Shown one piece after another: positions 23,592-29,742 of a stretch of 37,712 bases of DNA; position 1 is the stretch's first letter; the number at the start of each line of letters is the position of its first letter. Under the pieces are notes generated by a model. It worked only from the letters and a program-made list of their open reading frames with translations. It was not told the origin of the DNA and ran no database searches. Source of the stretch: a virus; the IMG/VR virus record IMGVR_UViG_3300032291_004494, positions 1 to 37,712 of that record; one strand, written 5' to 3'. The position numbers and the translations under genes were made by a program.

Positions 23592-24310
23592 GGCTTCACC
23601 GGCGGCGCGCTAGGCTGCAACACACCCTGCCGCGCGGCGGCTTCTATGCGGCGGCAGGCCGTGTCAAAGTAGCCTTCGTCAATTTCAATGCCGATGAACG
23701 GATGGCCAAGCTGCATGGCGGCTACGCCGGTTGAACCGGAACCCATGTAGGGGTCGAGGATAACCCCGCCTGGGGGCACGCGGGCCTTTTCGATACACCA
23801 GCGCATAATGACAGCCGGCTTTTGTGCTGGATGTACGCGCCGTATGCCGGGCCGGCAGTCTTCCTTTGCTTCAGTTCCCACACAAATCCCAGACCAAACA
23901 ACTGATTTCAAGCGCACCGCCCTTGGGGGCTTATCATTCACCCATGCCATTTCGGCATGCGACTGGGTTGTGTGGGCCGTTTTCCCCCCACCCGTCTTGT
24001 CCCAGACTAGCACCGTGCCTGGTGGCAACTTATGCGCCAAACGATGTTGCCCCCAGATCAACGTGATCGGAGCGAGACCAAGTAAGTGCGCCGGATCGAA
24101 ATCCGCATCATCGCCAATGATTGGCTTCCAGTTTCCATTTCGTACATATCGAACATTTTTGCCAGCCGTTGCACGCGTGACCATTTGCAGCTTTTGCCCA
24201 TAAGGCGGGTCTGTGATGGTTGCATCCACCTTCTCAAGCCCCGGCAAAATCTCCCGGCAGTCGCCCAGGTAAAGCGTCGCGTTGCCGATCTTTTCAACCC
24301 GCGCGACCAT
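23588..24310 (-). CDS. DNA modification methyltransferase (beta-type, N4/N6)
   Basis: A 240-residue S-adenosylmethionine-dependent DNA methylase. The catalytic DPPY lies near residues 34-37 (TITDPPYGQK), and the cofactor-binding motif comes late (VILDPYMGSGSTGVAAMQLG, then FIGIEIDEGYF), the beta-class order shared by N4-cytosine and N6-adenine methylases. There is no cognate nuclease nearby, so it is an orphan enzyme, probably protecting phage DNA or altering host methylation. The middle (about 23800-24200) is richer in A/T than its neighbours, suggesting acquisition. ATG 24310 overlaps the preceding stop (TGATG); GTG 24313 is an alternative. Confidence 0.88.
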   Translation of the reverse strand: MVARVEKIGNATLYLGDCREILPGLEKVDATITDPPYGQKLQMVTRATAGKNVRYVRNGNWKPIIGDDADFDPAHLLGLAPITLIWGQHRLAHKLPPGTVLVWDKTGGGKTAHTTQSHAEMAWVNDKPPRAVRLKSVVWSGICVGTEAKEDCRPGIRRVHPAQKPAVIMRWCIEKARVPPGGVILDPYMGSGSTGVAAMQLGHPFIGIEIDEGYFDTACRRIEAAARQGVLQPSAPPVKP

Positions 24311-24501
24311 CACACGCTGCCTTGCGCCGGTTCCATGGCGGCGACGAAATCGGCGGCATTGCGCACCACGCGCGCCAATTCGCGCGCCTGCATCGGCGTC
24401 AGCACCACCTGGACACCCAGAACCTGTCCAGCCTGATCCGCCACGGCCAAGGACACGGCGCCGTCTTCACACCAAACCTTAAGGCCAATCGGTGCCGTCA
24501 T
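24310..24501 (-). CDS. small hypothetical protein
   Basis: A 63-residue protein (MTAPIGLKVWCEDGAVSLAV, then VVLTPMQARELARVVRNAAD). The short beta hairpin followed by a helix is compact, but the family is not recognised. It overlaps the DUF3486 gene by four bases and the methylase start by one codon position, so it is part of the packaging operon. No membrane segment is seen. Confidence 0.6.
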   Translation of the reverse strand: MTAPIGLKVWCEDGAVSLAVADQAGQVLGVQVVLTPMQARELARVVRNAADFVAAMEPAQGSV

Positions 24502-25070
24502 GCCGCCACCCCCAAGATGCTCGCCTTGATTGTCGCAATCGTATCGGCGCTCAGCCCCTGGGCCCGGGCGGCGGTCTCCGCGGCACGGGCAGCGCCGGCC
24601 TTCGCCTTCTGCGCCGCACGATCTTCCACGCGGGCCACGAATTCCACATTGTGCCGGCTGGCCGTGGTCAGGCGCTGCACCGCTTCCGCCATCAGCGCCA
24701 CGGATTTCGGGTCGCGCACATGGGCCAGCGCGGCTTCGCTGCCTGCATCCGTGCCGCCTTCTTCGGCCGATGCCAGGAAGTCGAACAGGAAGGAATGCAT
24801 CATTTCAATATTCAGCGTCGCGGTGCGGCTTTCCGGCGCATCGCCAAGCTGGCGCACCAGTGCTTCAGATATCGCGCGGGATCGGCGCAGCCTTTCGCCA
24901 ACCTTGTCCATCTGCTGCACGTGCCGGCCCAGCGCAGATCGGCTGACGGATACCTCCATGCCTTGCAGGTGGTTCAGAATTTCATCCAGCGTGCGGCCCT
25001 GGTCGCGCAGCCGCCCGATGGCTTCGCGGATTTCGTTCGGCAGGCGCGCGATGGTAGAAGGCCGCCCCAT
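24498..25070 (-). CDS. terminase small subunit-like protein (DUF3486, Mu gp27)
   Basis: A 190-residue protein of the DUF3486 family: MGRPSTIARLPNEIREAIGR, TLDEILNHL, then VSRSALGRHVQQMDKVGERL and the helical remainder. The N-terminal part is a helix-turn-helix that probably recognises phage DNA, making this the small terminase counterpart. It is separated from the large subunit by a small ORF and the methylase gene. Starts three bases after the gp26-like gene. Confidence 0.88.
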   Translation of the reverse strand: MGRPSTIARLPNEIREAIGRLRDQGRTLDEILNHLQGMEVSVSRSALGRHVQQMDKVGERLRRSRAISEALVRQLGDAPESRTATLNIEMMHSFLFDFLASAEEGGTDAGSEAALAHVRDPKSVALMAEAVQRLTTASRHNVEFVARVEDRAAQKAKAGAARAAETAARAQGLSADTIATIKASILGVAA

Positions 25071-25073
25071 ATC

Positions 25074-25376
25074 TCAATGCCCCGGCAGCGGGCGCGCGAC
25101 ACCCGGATGCGGGCGCCCGCGCGCGACATCCACGCCATCTTCCGTGGCCCGCGCCACCCAAATCACGCCATCATCCAATTCGCGCAGCGTCACCAGGCGG
25201 TGATCCTTCAACCAGGCCAGATCACCGCGCAGCATATCGCGCGACACTTCATGGCCGAGCGATGCCAGCGCGCGCTTCAGCACGCTGTCATTCAGCGCGT
25301 AGTCATGATCTTCGGCTAAGGCGCGCAGGATGATCAGGCGGCGGTCTTCGGCCAGCAGCGCGGCGAAATCAGGCAT
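25074..25376 (-). CDS. gp26-like winged-helix phage protein (VpaChn25_0724 family)
   Basis: A 100-residue protein: MPDFAALLAEDRRLIILRAL, then YALNDSVLKRALASLGHEVS and MLRGDLAWLKDHRLVTLREL. This is the ArsR-like winged helix seen in small Mu gp26-type proteins. ATG 25376 has AAGGAAA six bases upstream; the in-frame GTG 25379 is the alternative. The gene overlaps the end of the DUF2730 gene. The family's role is unclear; it may be a packaging accessory. Confidence 0.78.
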   Translation of the reverse strand: MPDFAALLAEDRRLIILRALAEDHDYALNDSVLKRALASLGHEVSRDMLRGDLAWLKDHRLVTLRELDDGVIWVARATEDGVDVARGRPHPGVARPLPGH

Positions 25377-25713
25377 CACGCTTTCCTTCCCTCAGCTGGT
25401 GATGCACCAAAAGCCCGGTCTGGTGTTCCACCCGCTTTAAAATTTCATGCACCCCGCCAACCCGTTCCGCGACCACGGCAACCGCGCGTTCCAATTCGCC
25501 CACACGGCTTTGCAGCACCCGCAAATCATCATGGGAAGGCATGGTGGAAAGGCGCTGTTCCACGGCGGTCAGGCGCGCCACTGTGGCCAGCAGGTCAGGC
25601 CGCGCGGCAAAATCACCGGCCAGCTTGAAGCGTAAAAACGCCAAAAGAAGGCCACCGACAATCGCGGCGGTGGTGCCGATCCAGGCCATGTCTTTGTATT
25701 CGAAGCTGATCAC
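25369..25713 (-). CDS. DUF2730 protein with membrane anchor and coiled coil (Mu gp25)
   Basis: A 114-residue protein with an N-terminal membrane segment (MAWIGTTAAIVGGLLLAFLR, residues ~9-28), followed by a long heptad-like helix (VARLTAVEQRLSTMPSHDDL, then LQSRVGELERAVAVVAERVG). This is the DUF2730 layout. GTG 25713 overlaps the preceding TGA (GTGA). It resembles a spanin or holin-associated shape, but the family's place before gp26/gp27 is typical and the role is unknown. Confidence 0.82.
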   Translation of the reverse strand: MISFEYKDMAWIGTTAAIVGGLLLAFLRFKLAGDFAARPDLLATVARLTAVEQRLSTMPSHDDLRVLQSRVGELERAVAVVAERVGGVHEILKRVEHQTGLLVHHQLREGKRDA

Positions 25714-25847
25714 GAATCATCCTCCGCTTCCTTTACGGGTTGCGGCGGCATTGGCGTCTGGGCGGCCTGGCGCGCGCGCATCCGTGCAATTGCATTGGCG
25801 CGGTGGCGTTCTTCCAGTTCCTGCGCAAAATCCACGGCATCAGGCAT
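25710..25847 (-). CDS. 45-residue TraR/DksA-like remnant without zinc finger
   Basis: A small gene (MPDAVDFAQELEERHRANAI, ending PVKEAEDDS). The start matches the N-terminal helix of the short phage TraR/DksA-type proteins that normally continue into a C-x2-C ... C-x2-C zinc finger; here no cysteine follows and the protein ends at residue 45. ATG overlaps the Rz1 stop (TGATG) and its own TGA overlaps the GTG of the next gene, so it is embedded in the operon. It may be a shortened, still expressed derivative. Confidence 0.6.
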   Translation of the reverse strand: MPDAVDFAQELEERHRANAIARMRARQAAQTPMPPQPVKEAEDDS

Positions 25848-26107
25848 CAATCGGTCCTCGCTTCAAAAATCTCACGCACGCGGGCAAGGCGCGTGCGGCA
25901 ATCATCCCCTGCCTCAATCACATCCAGCAGAAAGCCCATCAGATCGGCGTCGCTTGTCATGGCGGGCACGGGCGGTTCATCGCGGCAGGCCAGCAGGCTT
26001 GGCGCCAGCGTCAGGCCGGGGGCTGGGCCGCTGGCTGGCGCGCAGCCGATCAAGGCCAGCAACAACAGCAGGGCTGGCCAAGCAGGCCTGGGTGCGGTTA
26101 GCGGCAT
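25847..26107 (-). CDS. o-spanin lipoprotein (Rz1-like)
   Basis: An 86-residue lipoprotein from ATG 26107: MPLTAPRPAWPALLLLLALI followed by G-C, a clear lipobox (LIGC) after a hydrophobic stretch, then a Pro-rich region. Processing would leave an outer-membrane-anchored mature protein of ~65 residues. The first 131 bases overlap the Rz gene in a different frame, the classic nested Rz/Rz1 arrangement. An upstream in-frame start (26173) would add a Pro/Arg-rich N-terminus before the signal and is unlikely. Confidence 0.8.
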   Translation of the reverse strand: MPLTAPRPAWPALLLLLALIGCAPASGPAPGLTLAPSLLACRDEPPVPAMTSDADLMGFLLDVIEAGDDCRTRLARVREIFEARTD

Positions 26108-26381
26108 GGATGGTCCTTCGGATGGGTTCGATGCGTTGCTGCGTGGCGGCCGTGGCGGCGGCCTGGCGTTCAAGCGCGCTGATCACCTGCGCCCGATCCG
26201 CCAGGGCCTGCTGCGCCGCGCCTAATTCCGCACGGGTTTCGGTAAGGGTTTCTTCCGCACCCGCGCGGCGCCAGGCTTCAACGCGCCAGGCGGTGGCCAG
26301 GCCCAGCACAACCACCAGCAAGGCGCCGGCCAAATACGGCAAGGCCGGCGTCAGCAGCCGGCCCAGGAAGGCGCCGATCAT
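25977..26381 (-). CDS. i-spanin (Rz-like)
   Basis: A 134-residue inner-membrane protein with one N-terminal membrane segment (PYLAGALLVVVLGLATAWRV, residues ~14-33) and a charged periplasmic helix (ETLTETRAELGAAQQALADR, then VISALERQAAATAATQQRIE). This is the layout of Rz i-spanins, which pair with Rz1 to fuse inner and outer membranes at the end of lysis. ATG 26381 overlaps the holin stop as ATGA. Confidence 0.8.
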   Translation of the reverse strand: MIGAFLGRLLTPALPYLAGALLVVVLGLATAWRVEAWRRAGAEETLTETRAELGAAQQALADRAQVISALERQAAATAATQQRIEPIRRTIHAANRTQACLASPAVVAGLDRLRASQRPSPRPDAGAKPAGLPR

Positions 26382-26626
26382 TTGTCAATTCCGTTCGCGC
26401 GCGGCACGGTGGCTGTGGCGGTGCGGAAATCCAGCGCGCCGATGCCCATATACCCGGCGACCAACCATGCGATCAGCGTCAGCGCTGCCGGCACCACAAT
26501 GCCCGCGCTGATTTCGCTGAAGTAGATGCACAGGAACACTGCGCACCAAGCGGCAAGGCAATTGCCAACCACCAATGCGCGCGAAAAGCTTCGCGATGAT
26601 TTGGGCGGGATCACGGGTTCGGTCAC
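26378..26626 (-). CDS. putative holin
   Basis: An 82-residue protein from GTG 26626 (overlapping the endolysin stop as GTGA). It has a short cytoplasmic N-terminus (VTEPVIPPKSSRSFSRAL) and two hydrophobic segments (VVGNCLAAWCAVFLCIYF and IVVPAALTLIAWLVAGYMGI). The open frame extends upstream inside the endolysin gene, but that part is out of place and lacks membrane character. Size, topology and position between endolysin and spanins indicate a holin; the family was not identified by a specific motif. Confidence 0.75.
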   Translation of the reverse strand: MTEPVIPPKSSRSFSRALVVGNCLAAWCAVFLCIYFSEISAGIVVPAALTLIAWLVAGYMGIGALDFRTATATVPRANGIDK

Positions 26627-27039
26627 GGGTAGTGCCGCCAATCCAATTCGAAGTGCGGGCCATCGGGGAAGCCCTTCCAATCGCCACCCCAGGTGATCGC
26701 CACGCCAAGGTCCGCGGCTACCTGCTTCACCCAGCGCGCCTGCTGGTGATACAGCGGCCAATCCCAGCGCACTTCGCCGTTCTCGACCTTGCCGTCGCCA
26801 TCATCCAGCCAATAGCCAAGGTCCACGGCATGGCCGGTCAAATGTCGGCTATTCATGGTGCGCGATGCGCCGATATTCACAAGCTCTCGCTGGCGCTCTC
26901 GCGTGCGGAGCCCTTCCAGCACAATGAAGGGGGTAAATTGCCGCACGGCCTGCACCAACAGCACCAAATCCGGATGCACGCCCTTGAGGCGTTCATGGTC
27001 GCGCGGCAGAAGAAGGTCGGGAAGGGCTTCGTTTGTCAT
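26623..27039 (-). CDS. endolysin, M15-type zinc peptidase
   Basis: A 138-residue peptidoglycan peptidase (L-Ala-D-Glu / VanY-like M15). The zinc site is visible: SRHLTGHAVDL (His66, Asp73) and DGPHFELDW (His129); VLEGLRTRERQRELVNIGAS is the usual preceding helix. There is no signal peptide, so it needs the holin. ATG 27039 is chosen; an in-frame TTG at 27063 would add eight residues. No strong ribosome site is seen. It is the first gene after the palindrome 27075-27092 and opens the late operon, like lys in Mu. Confidence 0.88.
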   Translation of the reverse strand: MTNEALPDLLLPRDHERLKGVHPDLVLLVQAVRQFTPFIVLEGLRTRERQRELVNIGASRTMNSRHLTGHAVDLGYWLDDGDGKVENGEVRWDWPLYHQQARWVKQVAADLGVAITWGGDWKGFPDGPHFELDWRHYP

Positions 27040-27074
27040 GGCCGCACCATCGCGCGCGCGCAACGGTCAGTTCA

Positions 27075-27092
27075 TGCGGACGTATGTCCGCA
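27075..27092. promoter_or_regulatory. late-activator operator candidate, copy 2 (before endolysin; Plys-like)
   Basis: Perfect interrupted palindrome TGCGGAC-GTAT-GTCCGCA, with the same arms, spacing and flanks as 18330-18347. It fills the gap between the Mor/C-family gene (ends 27097) and the endolysin gene; its centre is 44.5 bp from ATG 27039, nearly the same distance as at gpI. In Mu, C protein activates Plys at this position. No convincing -10 or -35 box is seen downstream, as expected for an activator-dependent promoter. Confidence 0.72.
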
Positions 27093-27096
27093 CGGC

Positions 27097-27465
27097 TTAG
27101 CGGAAGAAGTCGCCTTGGGAGGTAGTCAGACCAGCATCAGTCAGGATGCGCCCAACCGCGCGTTCCGTGATGCCAAGCCTGCGCGCGATGGCCGGATACG
27201 TCATGCCCGCCGCGCGATATAGCCGCACGCGCCAGGCGCGCGCGATCGGCACCAGGATGTGTTCCCCGCCATAGGCTTCGCCCAGGCGGCGCGCTTCGGG
27301 CAGCGGCAAGGCCAGCCGCGCGGCGGAATTCTGATTGACGTCTTTGGGCACGTAAACCCGCGTCCCGCCATGCGCTTCAATCATGCGCAGCGCTGCATCC
27401 GCACCAATGATGTTGGTCAGCCAGTGAATTTCGGCTGGCGCAGGAAGGGTGCGATTAGGCTTCAC
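27097..27465 (-). CDS. Mor/C-family late transcription activator
   Basis: A 122-residue DNA-binding protein of the Mor/C family: IGADAALRMIEAHGGTRVYV-P near residues 20-40, EARRLGEAYGGEHILVPIAR at 57-76 and a C-terminal helix-turn-helix (YPAIARRLGITERAVGRILT). In Mu these proteins bind dyad sites as dimers and recruit RNA polymerase to middle and late promoters. Only one family member is visible here, so it may do both jobs. The start is GTG 27465 without a clear ribosome site. Its gene ends four bases before the palindrome 27075-27092, its likely own target. Confidence 0.87.
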   Translation of the reverse strand: MKPNRTLPAPAEIHWLTNIIGADAALRMIEAHGGTRVYVPKDVNQNSAARLALPLPEARRLGEAYGGEHILVPIARAWRVRLYRAAGMTYPAIARRLGITERAVGRILTDAGLTTSQGDFFR

Positions 27466-27530
27466 GGAAATGCTTGCGCTCGTTGCTGAAAGCAGGTGAT
27501 AAGATGGTGCGTTTCAACGGAGGAACAACG
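27466..27530. promoter_or_regulatory. divergent intergenic region: activator (-) / moron (+)
   Basis: A 65-base gap from which the activator gene reads left and the secreted-protein gene reads right, so it must hold at least the promoter of the latter. On the plus strand TTGCGC and GATAAG (18 bases apart) are a weak sigma70-like pair before GGAGGA. The activator's own promoter is not evident; the copy of the palindrome is on the other side of that gene. Confidence 0.4.
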
Positions 27531-28034
27531 ATGCGCCGCGCTTTCCTTTCGTGCCTGCTGATCCTTACGCTGTTGCTGCCAGCCTTTGCCACGGCGCAGC
27601 CCGCGCCGCCCGTGTGGGGGCGCAGCACGGATACTTTCACCGATGCCTTCAACGATGCCGCGAAAAAGCAGAAGCTTCGGCTGAACATCGGCTCCGTGAT
27701 TTGCGGAATGGGCAGCACCATCGAATGCGATGCAGGCACCGGCACGCTCGGCCTCAAGCTCCGCGCCAGCAACAATCCTGAAGCCATGCGTGAAGTGGCC
27801 ATTCCCTTTACGGGCAACACCTCTATGGCGCAGGTGGTCGGCATGAGCCACGTGATCCTGGAAGCACTGGAACCCCGCATCAATGAGCAAGAACGCCGCA
27901 ATGCAGTGCTGGGCATGTTCGGCCTGGGCAATGTGCCCAAAAACGCGACCCCGCAGGTCGGCCAGACACGGATGCTGATACGCGATGGCTTTCGCGGCGG
28001 CGAAGTGCAGTTCCAATTCGTCCCGCAGCCCTGA
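27531..28034 (+). CDS. secreted protein of unknown function (prophage moron candidate)
   Basis: A 167-residue protein from ATG 27531, with GGAGGA nine bases upstream; earlier in-frame ATGs (27474, 27504) lack this. Residues 1-23 are a clear signal peptide (MRRAFLSCLLILTLLLPAFA, cleavage after ATA or FA). The mature part has two cysteines (SVICGMGSTIECDAG), possibly a disulphide, and no known motif. It is the only plus-strand gene between the early and late operons and is divergent from the activator. A separately expressed gene in such a position is typical of lysogenic-conversion morons; the function is unknown. Confidence 0.8.
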   Translation: MRRAFLSCLLILTLLLPAFATAQPAPPVWGRSTDTFTDAFNDAAKKQKLRLNIGSVICGMGSTIECDAGTGTLGLKLRASNNPEAMREVAIPFTGNTSMAQVVGMSHVILEALEPRINEQERRNAVLGMFGLGNVPKNATPQVGQTRMLIRDGFRGGEVQFQFVPQP

Positions 28035-28036
28035 CA

Positions 28037-28153
28037 TCACTGCCAGACCTTCAGGCTGAGCGCCGCCAGTAGCCGTTCAGCCGCTGGCAGCCGGGCCAGC
28101 ACCCGGCGCCATTGCCGCAGCCTCTGCCGGTGGCGCCACGCACGGTAGCTCAT
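28037..28153 (-). CDS. 38-residue Arg-rich ORF, end of early operon
   Basis: A short frame (MSYRAWRHRQRLRQWRRVLA, ending LSLKVWQ) whose ATG overlaps the stop of the zinc-finger gene as ATGA (28153-28150). Its TGA (28039-28037) is two bases from the end of the convergent secreted-protein gene, so the two genes meet almost exactly. It has a strongly basic Arg/Trp-rich N-terminus, suggesting nucleic-acid binding if real. Support is only the coupling and the exact fit between genes. Confidence 0.45.
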   Translation of the reverse strand: MSYRAWRHRQRLRQWRRVLARLPAAERLLAALSLKVWQ

Positions 28154-28530
28154 GGCGCGGCCTGCACCGCGTAGGCGTTACACCCAACGCACAAGCGATT
28201 GCCGATATGGGCAGAGCTGAACACCTCGCGGCAACGCAGGCATGTGCGCGGAAGCGCTTCTGTCGTTTTATCGCGGTAGCGGCGCATGGAACAGGTCAGG
28301 TTCCATTTACCTCCACGGCCACAAATCCCGGTAATGCGCGCGCCGTCGCGCTTCAGTTCCCAAAAGCCGTGCCGGTGGCCAGCATCCAACAGCCGGTAGA
28401 AATCCGAATTGCTGACGCCTATCGCACAGGCAATACTGGTAATGCTGGGCATCACCGGCCCAATTTCTGCCAGCCGCTTGAATTCCTGAAGCAGGTTATC
28501 CAGGCGGGTGTTGGGGCGCGGCGCGTTCAT
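28150..28530 (-). CDS. early regulatory-type protein with HTH and C4 zinc finger
   Basis: A 126-residue protein. The N-terminal half looks like a helix-turn-helix (MPSITSIACAIGVSNSDFYR, then LLDAGHRHGFWELKRDG). The C-terminal part carries a zinc-binding CLRCREVFSSAHIGNRLCVG-C, a C-x2-C ... C-x2-C finger. It lies at the end of the early operon, next to GemA, where Mu-like phages keep small regulators; its target is unknown. It overlaps both neighbours by four bases. Confidence 0.65.
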   Translation of the reverse strand: MNAPRPNTRLDNLLQEFKRLAEIGPVMPSITSIACAIGVSNSDFYRLLDAGHRHGFWELKRDGARITGICGRGGKWNLTCSMRRYRDKTTEALPRTCLRCREVFSSAHIGNRLCVGCNAYAVQAAP

Positions 28531-28958
28531 GCGGCGGCATCCTTCATCAACCGCGCGCGCCAGGCCTTCAGCCCTTCCAGCACACGGTTGGCCAGCGGCG
28601 CGGTCAGGAAATTCGGGCTATCCACGCCTTCCGGGTGATCTTCCGTCTTCGTCTGGCGTCGCACAAAGCTGCGCAGCGCTTCTTCATCACCCCGGCCTTG
28701 CAGCTTGCAAATATCCCCCCATACGGCGTGGATCATGCGGATTTGGGGCTGGGCGCTGCGCTTGGCGGCAGGCTTCGCGCGCCAGCCCAGCCGGGCGAAT
28801 TCGCGCAGCACCGCGTCAAGCTGGTCCACCCGCATCTTGCCCGCGCTGTCCAGGCCCGTGATGCGTTCCAGGATGGCGCGGTAGCTTTCTTCGGCCAGGG
28901 CCAATTGCTTCTTCGCCAGATGGATTTTGGCGATCATGCGCTTGCGGTCTTGGGTCAT
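28527..28958 (-). CDS. gemA: GemA-like protein (Mu gp16 family, DUF1018)
   Basis: A 143-residue protein with the GemA/gp16 pattern: KRMIAKIHLAKKQLALAEES, YRAILERITGLDSAGKMRVD, LDAVLREFARLGWRAK, then MIHAVWGDICKLQGRGDEEA and LRSFVRRQT. In Mu, GemA (gene E16) modulates host gene expression and DNA topology; the exact activity here is inferred. It overlaps the neighbours on both sides (four bases). Confidence 0.9.
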   Translation of the reverse strand: MTQDRKRMIAKIHLAKKQLALAEESYRAILERITGLDSAGKMRVDQLDAVLREFARLGWRAKPAAKRSAQPQIRMIHAVWGDICKLQGRGDEEALRSFVRRQTKTEDHPEGVDSPNFLTAPLANRVLEGLKAWRARLMKDAAA

Positions 28959-29179
28959 AGGCCAAGCCCCCCCTGGCGCACGCGCATCAGCTTCACGTGA
29001 TTGTCGAAGTCCTTCTCCGCGCTCTTGGCCTGCACCAGGTGCAGATGCTGACGGTCTGCGAAGTAGCGCTGCTGCGCGGTGCGCATTTCAAGCGCCAACA
29101 TCGCCAATTCGCGGATGTCTTGCGCATCGGCCTGCGCCACCAATTCCTGCCATTGGCGATCAACGGTGCGCGGCATCAT
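28955..29179 (-). CDS. small hypothetical early protein
   Basis: A 74-residue helical protein (MMPRTVDRQWQELVAQADAQ, then LAMLALEMRTAQQRYFADRQ and EKDFDNHVKLMRVRQGG). It is rich in charged residues and could form a coiled coil. No known domain. It sits between the DnaA-I-like gene and GemA and overlaps both. Confidence 0.6.
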   Translation of the reverse strand: MMPRTVDRQWQELVAQADAQDIRELAMLALEMRTAQQRYFADRQHLHLVQAKSAEKDFDNHVKLMRVRQGGLGL

Positions 29180-29739
29180 GGTGTGGCCCGCCTTTCCGCC
29201 GGCGGGGCGACCTCAATTTCAAGCTCCGGCCGGCGCATGGCGCGGCGCAGAACATCCGCGTAGTGCTGGCGCACCCAATCGCGGTGGAACCGCGTGGGCG
29301 CATGCAGCATGGCGTAGCCGTGTTCATCGCAGGCGATGATTTCCAGCGGCTGTATCCAGGCGATGAATTCCGCATCACTGATCGCGCCACGGATTGCGGC
29401 ATAAAGCGGATGAAAGCGGTCCAACGGGCGCGAAGCGCTGGTTTTTTCCGCAACCGGCGCGGCATTCAAATAATCCAGGAACCTTCGCTGACGCAGGAAG
29501 GTCGCGGCATGAACCACGAAGGCCGCTTCAATGTTCTGCGCCTTCACTTCGGCAGCGTAGCCCGCCGCCGCGCGCGCCAGATCATCAGGCGCCGCACCAT
29601 CCTTCACCGCGCGCGCATAGGCCACTTCGGCCAGCGCGCGCGGGTTTGGCTGGCGCGGCGGATAAGCCGCCCAGAAAATATCGAAGTCATCACGCAGATG
29701 CTTCGGCAGGCCGTCCTTGGGGAAAAGGGCGCGCTGCAT
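29176..29739 (-). CDS. replication-associated protein with DnaA domain-I-like C-terminus
   Basis: A 187-residue protein of two parts. Residues ~18-90 (FDIFWAAYPPRQPNPRALAE, then VVHAATFLRQRRFLDYL) resemble the FW-x-x-YP module of phage replication proteins. Residues ~110-178 (FHPLYAAIRGAISDAEFIAW, then IQPLEIIACDEHGYAMLHAP and TRFHRDWVRQHYADVL) match DnaA domain I, including W-I-x-P-L, A-P-x-R-F and D-W-V-R. In DnaA this domain binds DnaB helicase and other DnaA molecules. A role as host-helicase or DnaA partner in phage replication is inferred. The AAA+ domain is absent. Confidence 0.75.
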   Translation of the reverse strand: MQRALFPKDGLPKHLRDDFDIFWAAYPPRQPNPRALAEVAYARAVKDGAAPDDLARAAAGYAAEVKAQNIEAAFVVHAATFLRQRRFLDYLNAAPVAEKTSASRPLDRFHPLYAAIRGAISDAEFIAWIQPLEIIACDEHGYAMLHAPTRFHRDWVRQHYADVLRRAMRRPELEIEVAPPAERRATP

Positions 29740-29742
29740 GGT

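Noticed and set aside
27455-28040. Two minus-strand open frames opposite the secreted-protein gene
   Set aside because: The plus frame has a strong ribosome site and signal peptide; the minus frames have no start context and would overlap the activator start.
28040-28150. GC-rich inverted stretches after the secreted-protein gene as a terminator
   Set aside because: Stems such as GCCGGGCC are imperfect and lack a following T run; the stretch is better explained by the 38-codon minus-strand ORF.
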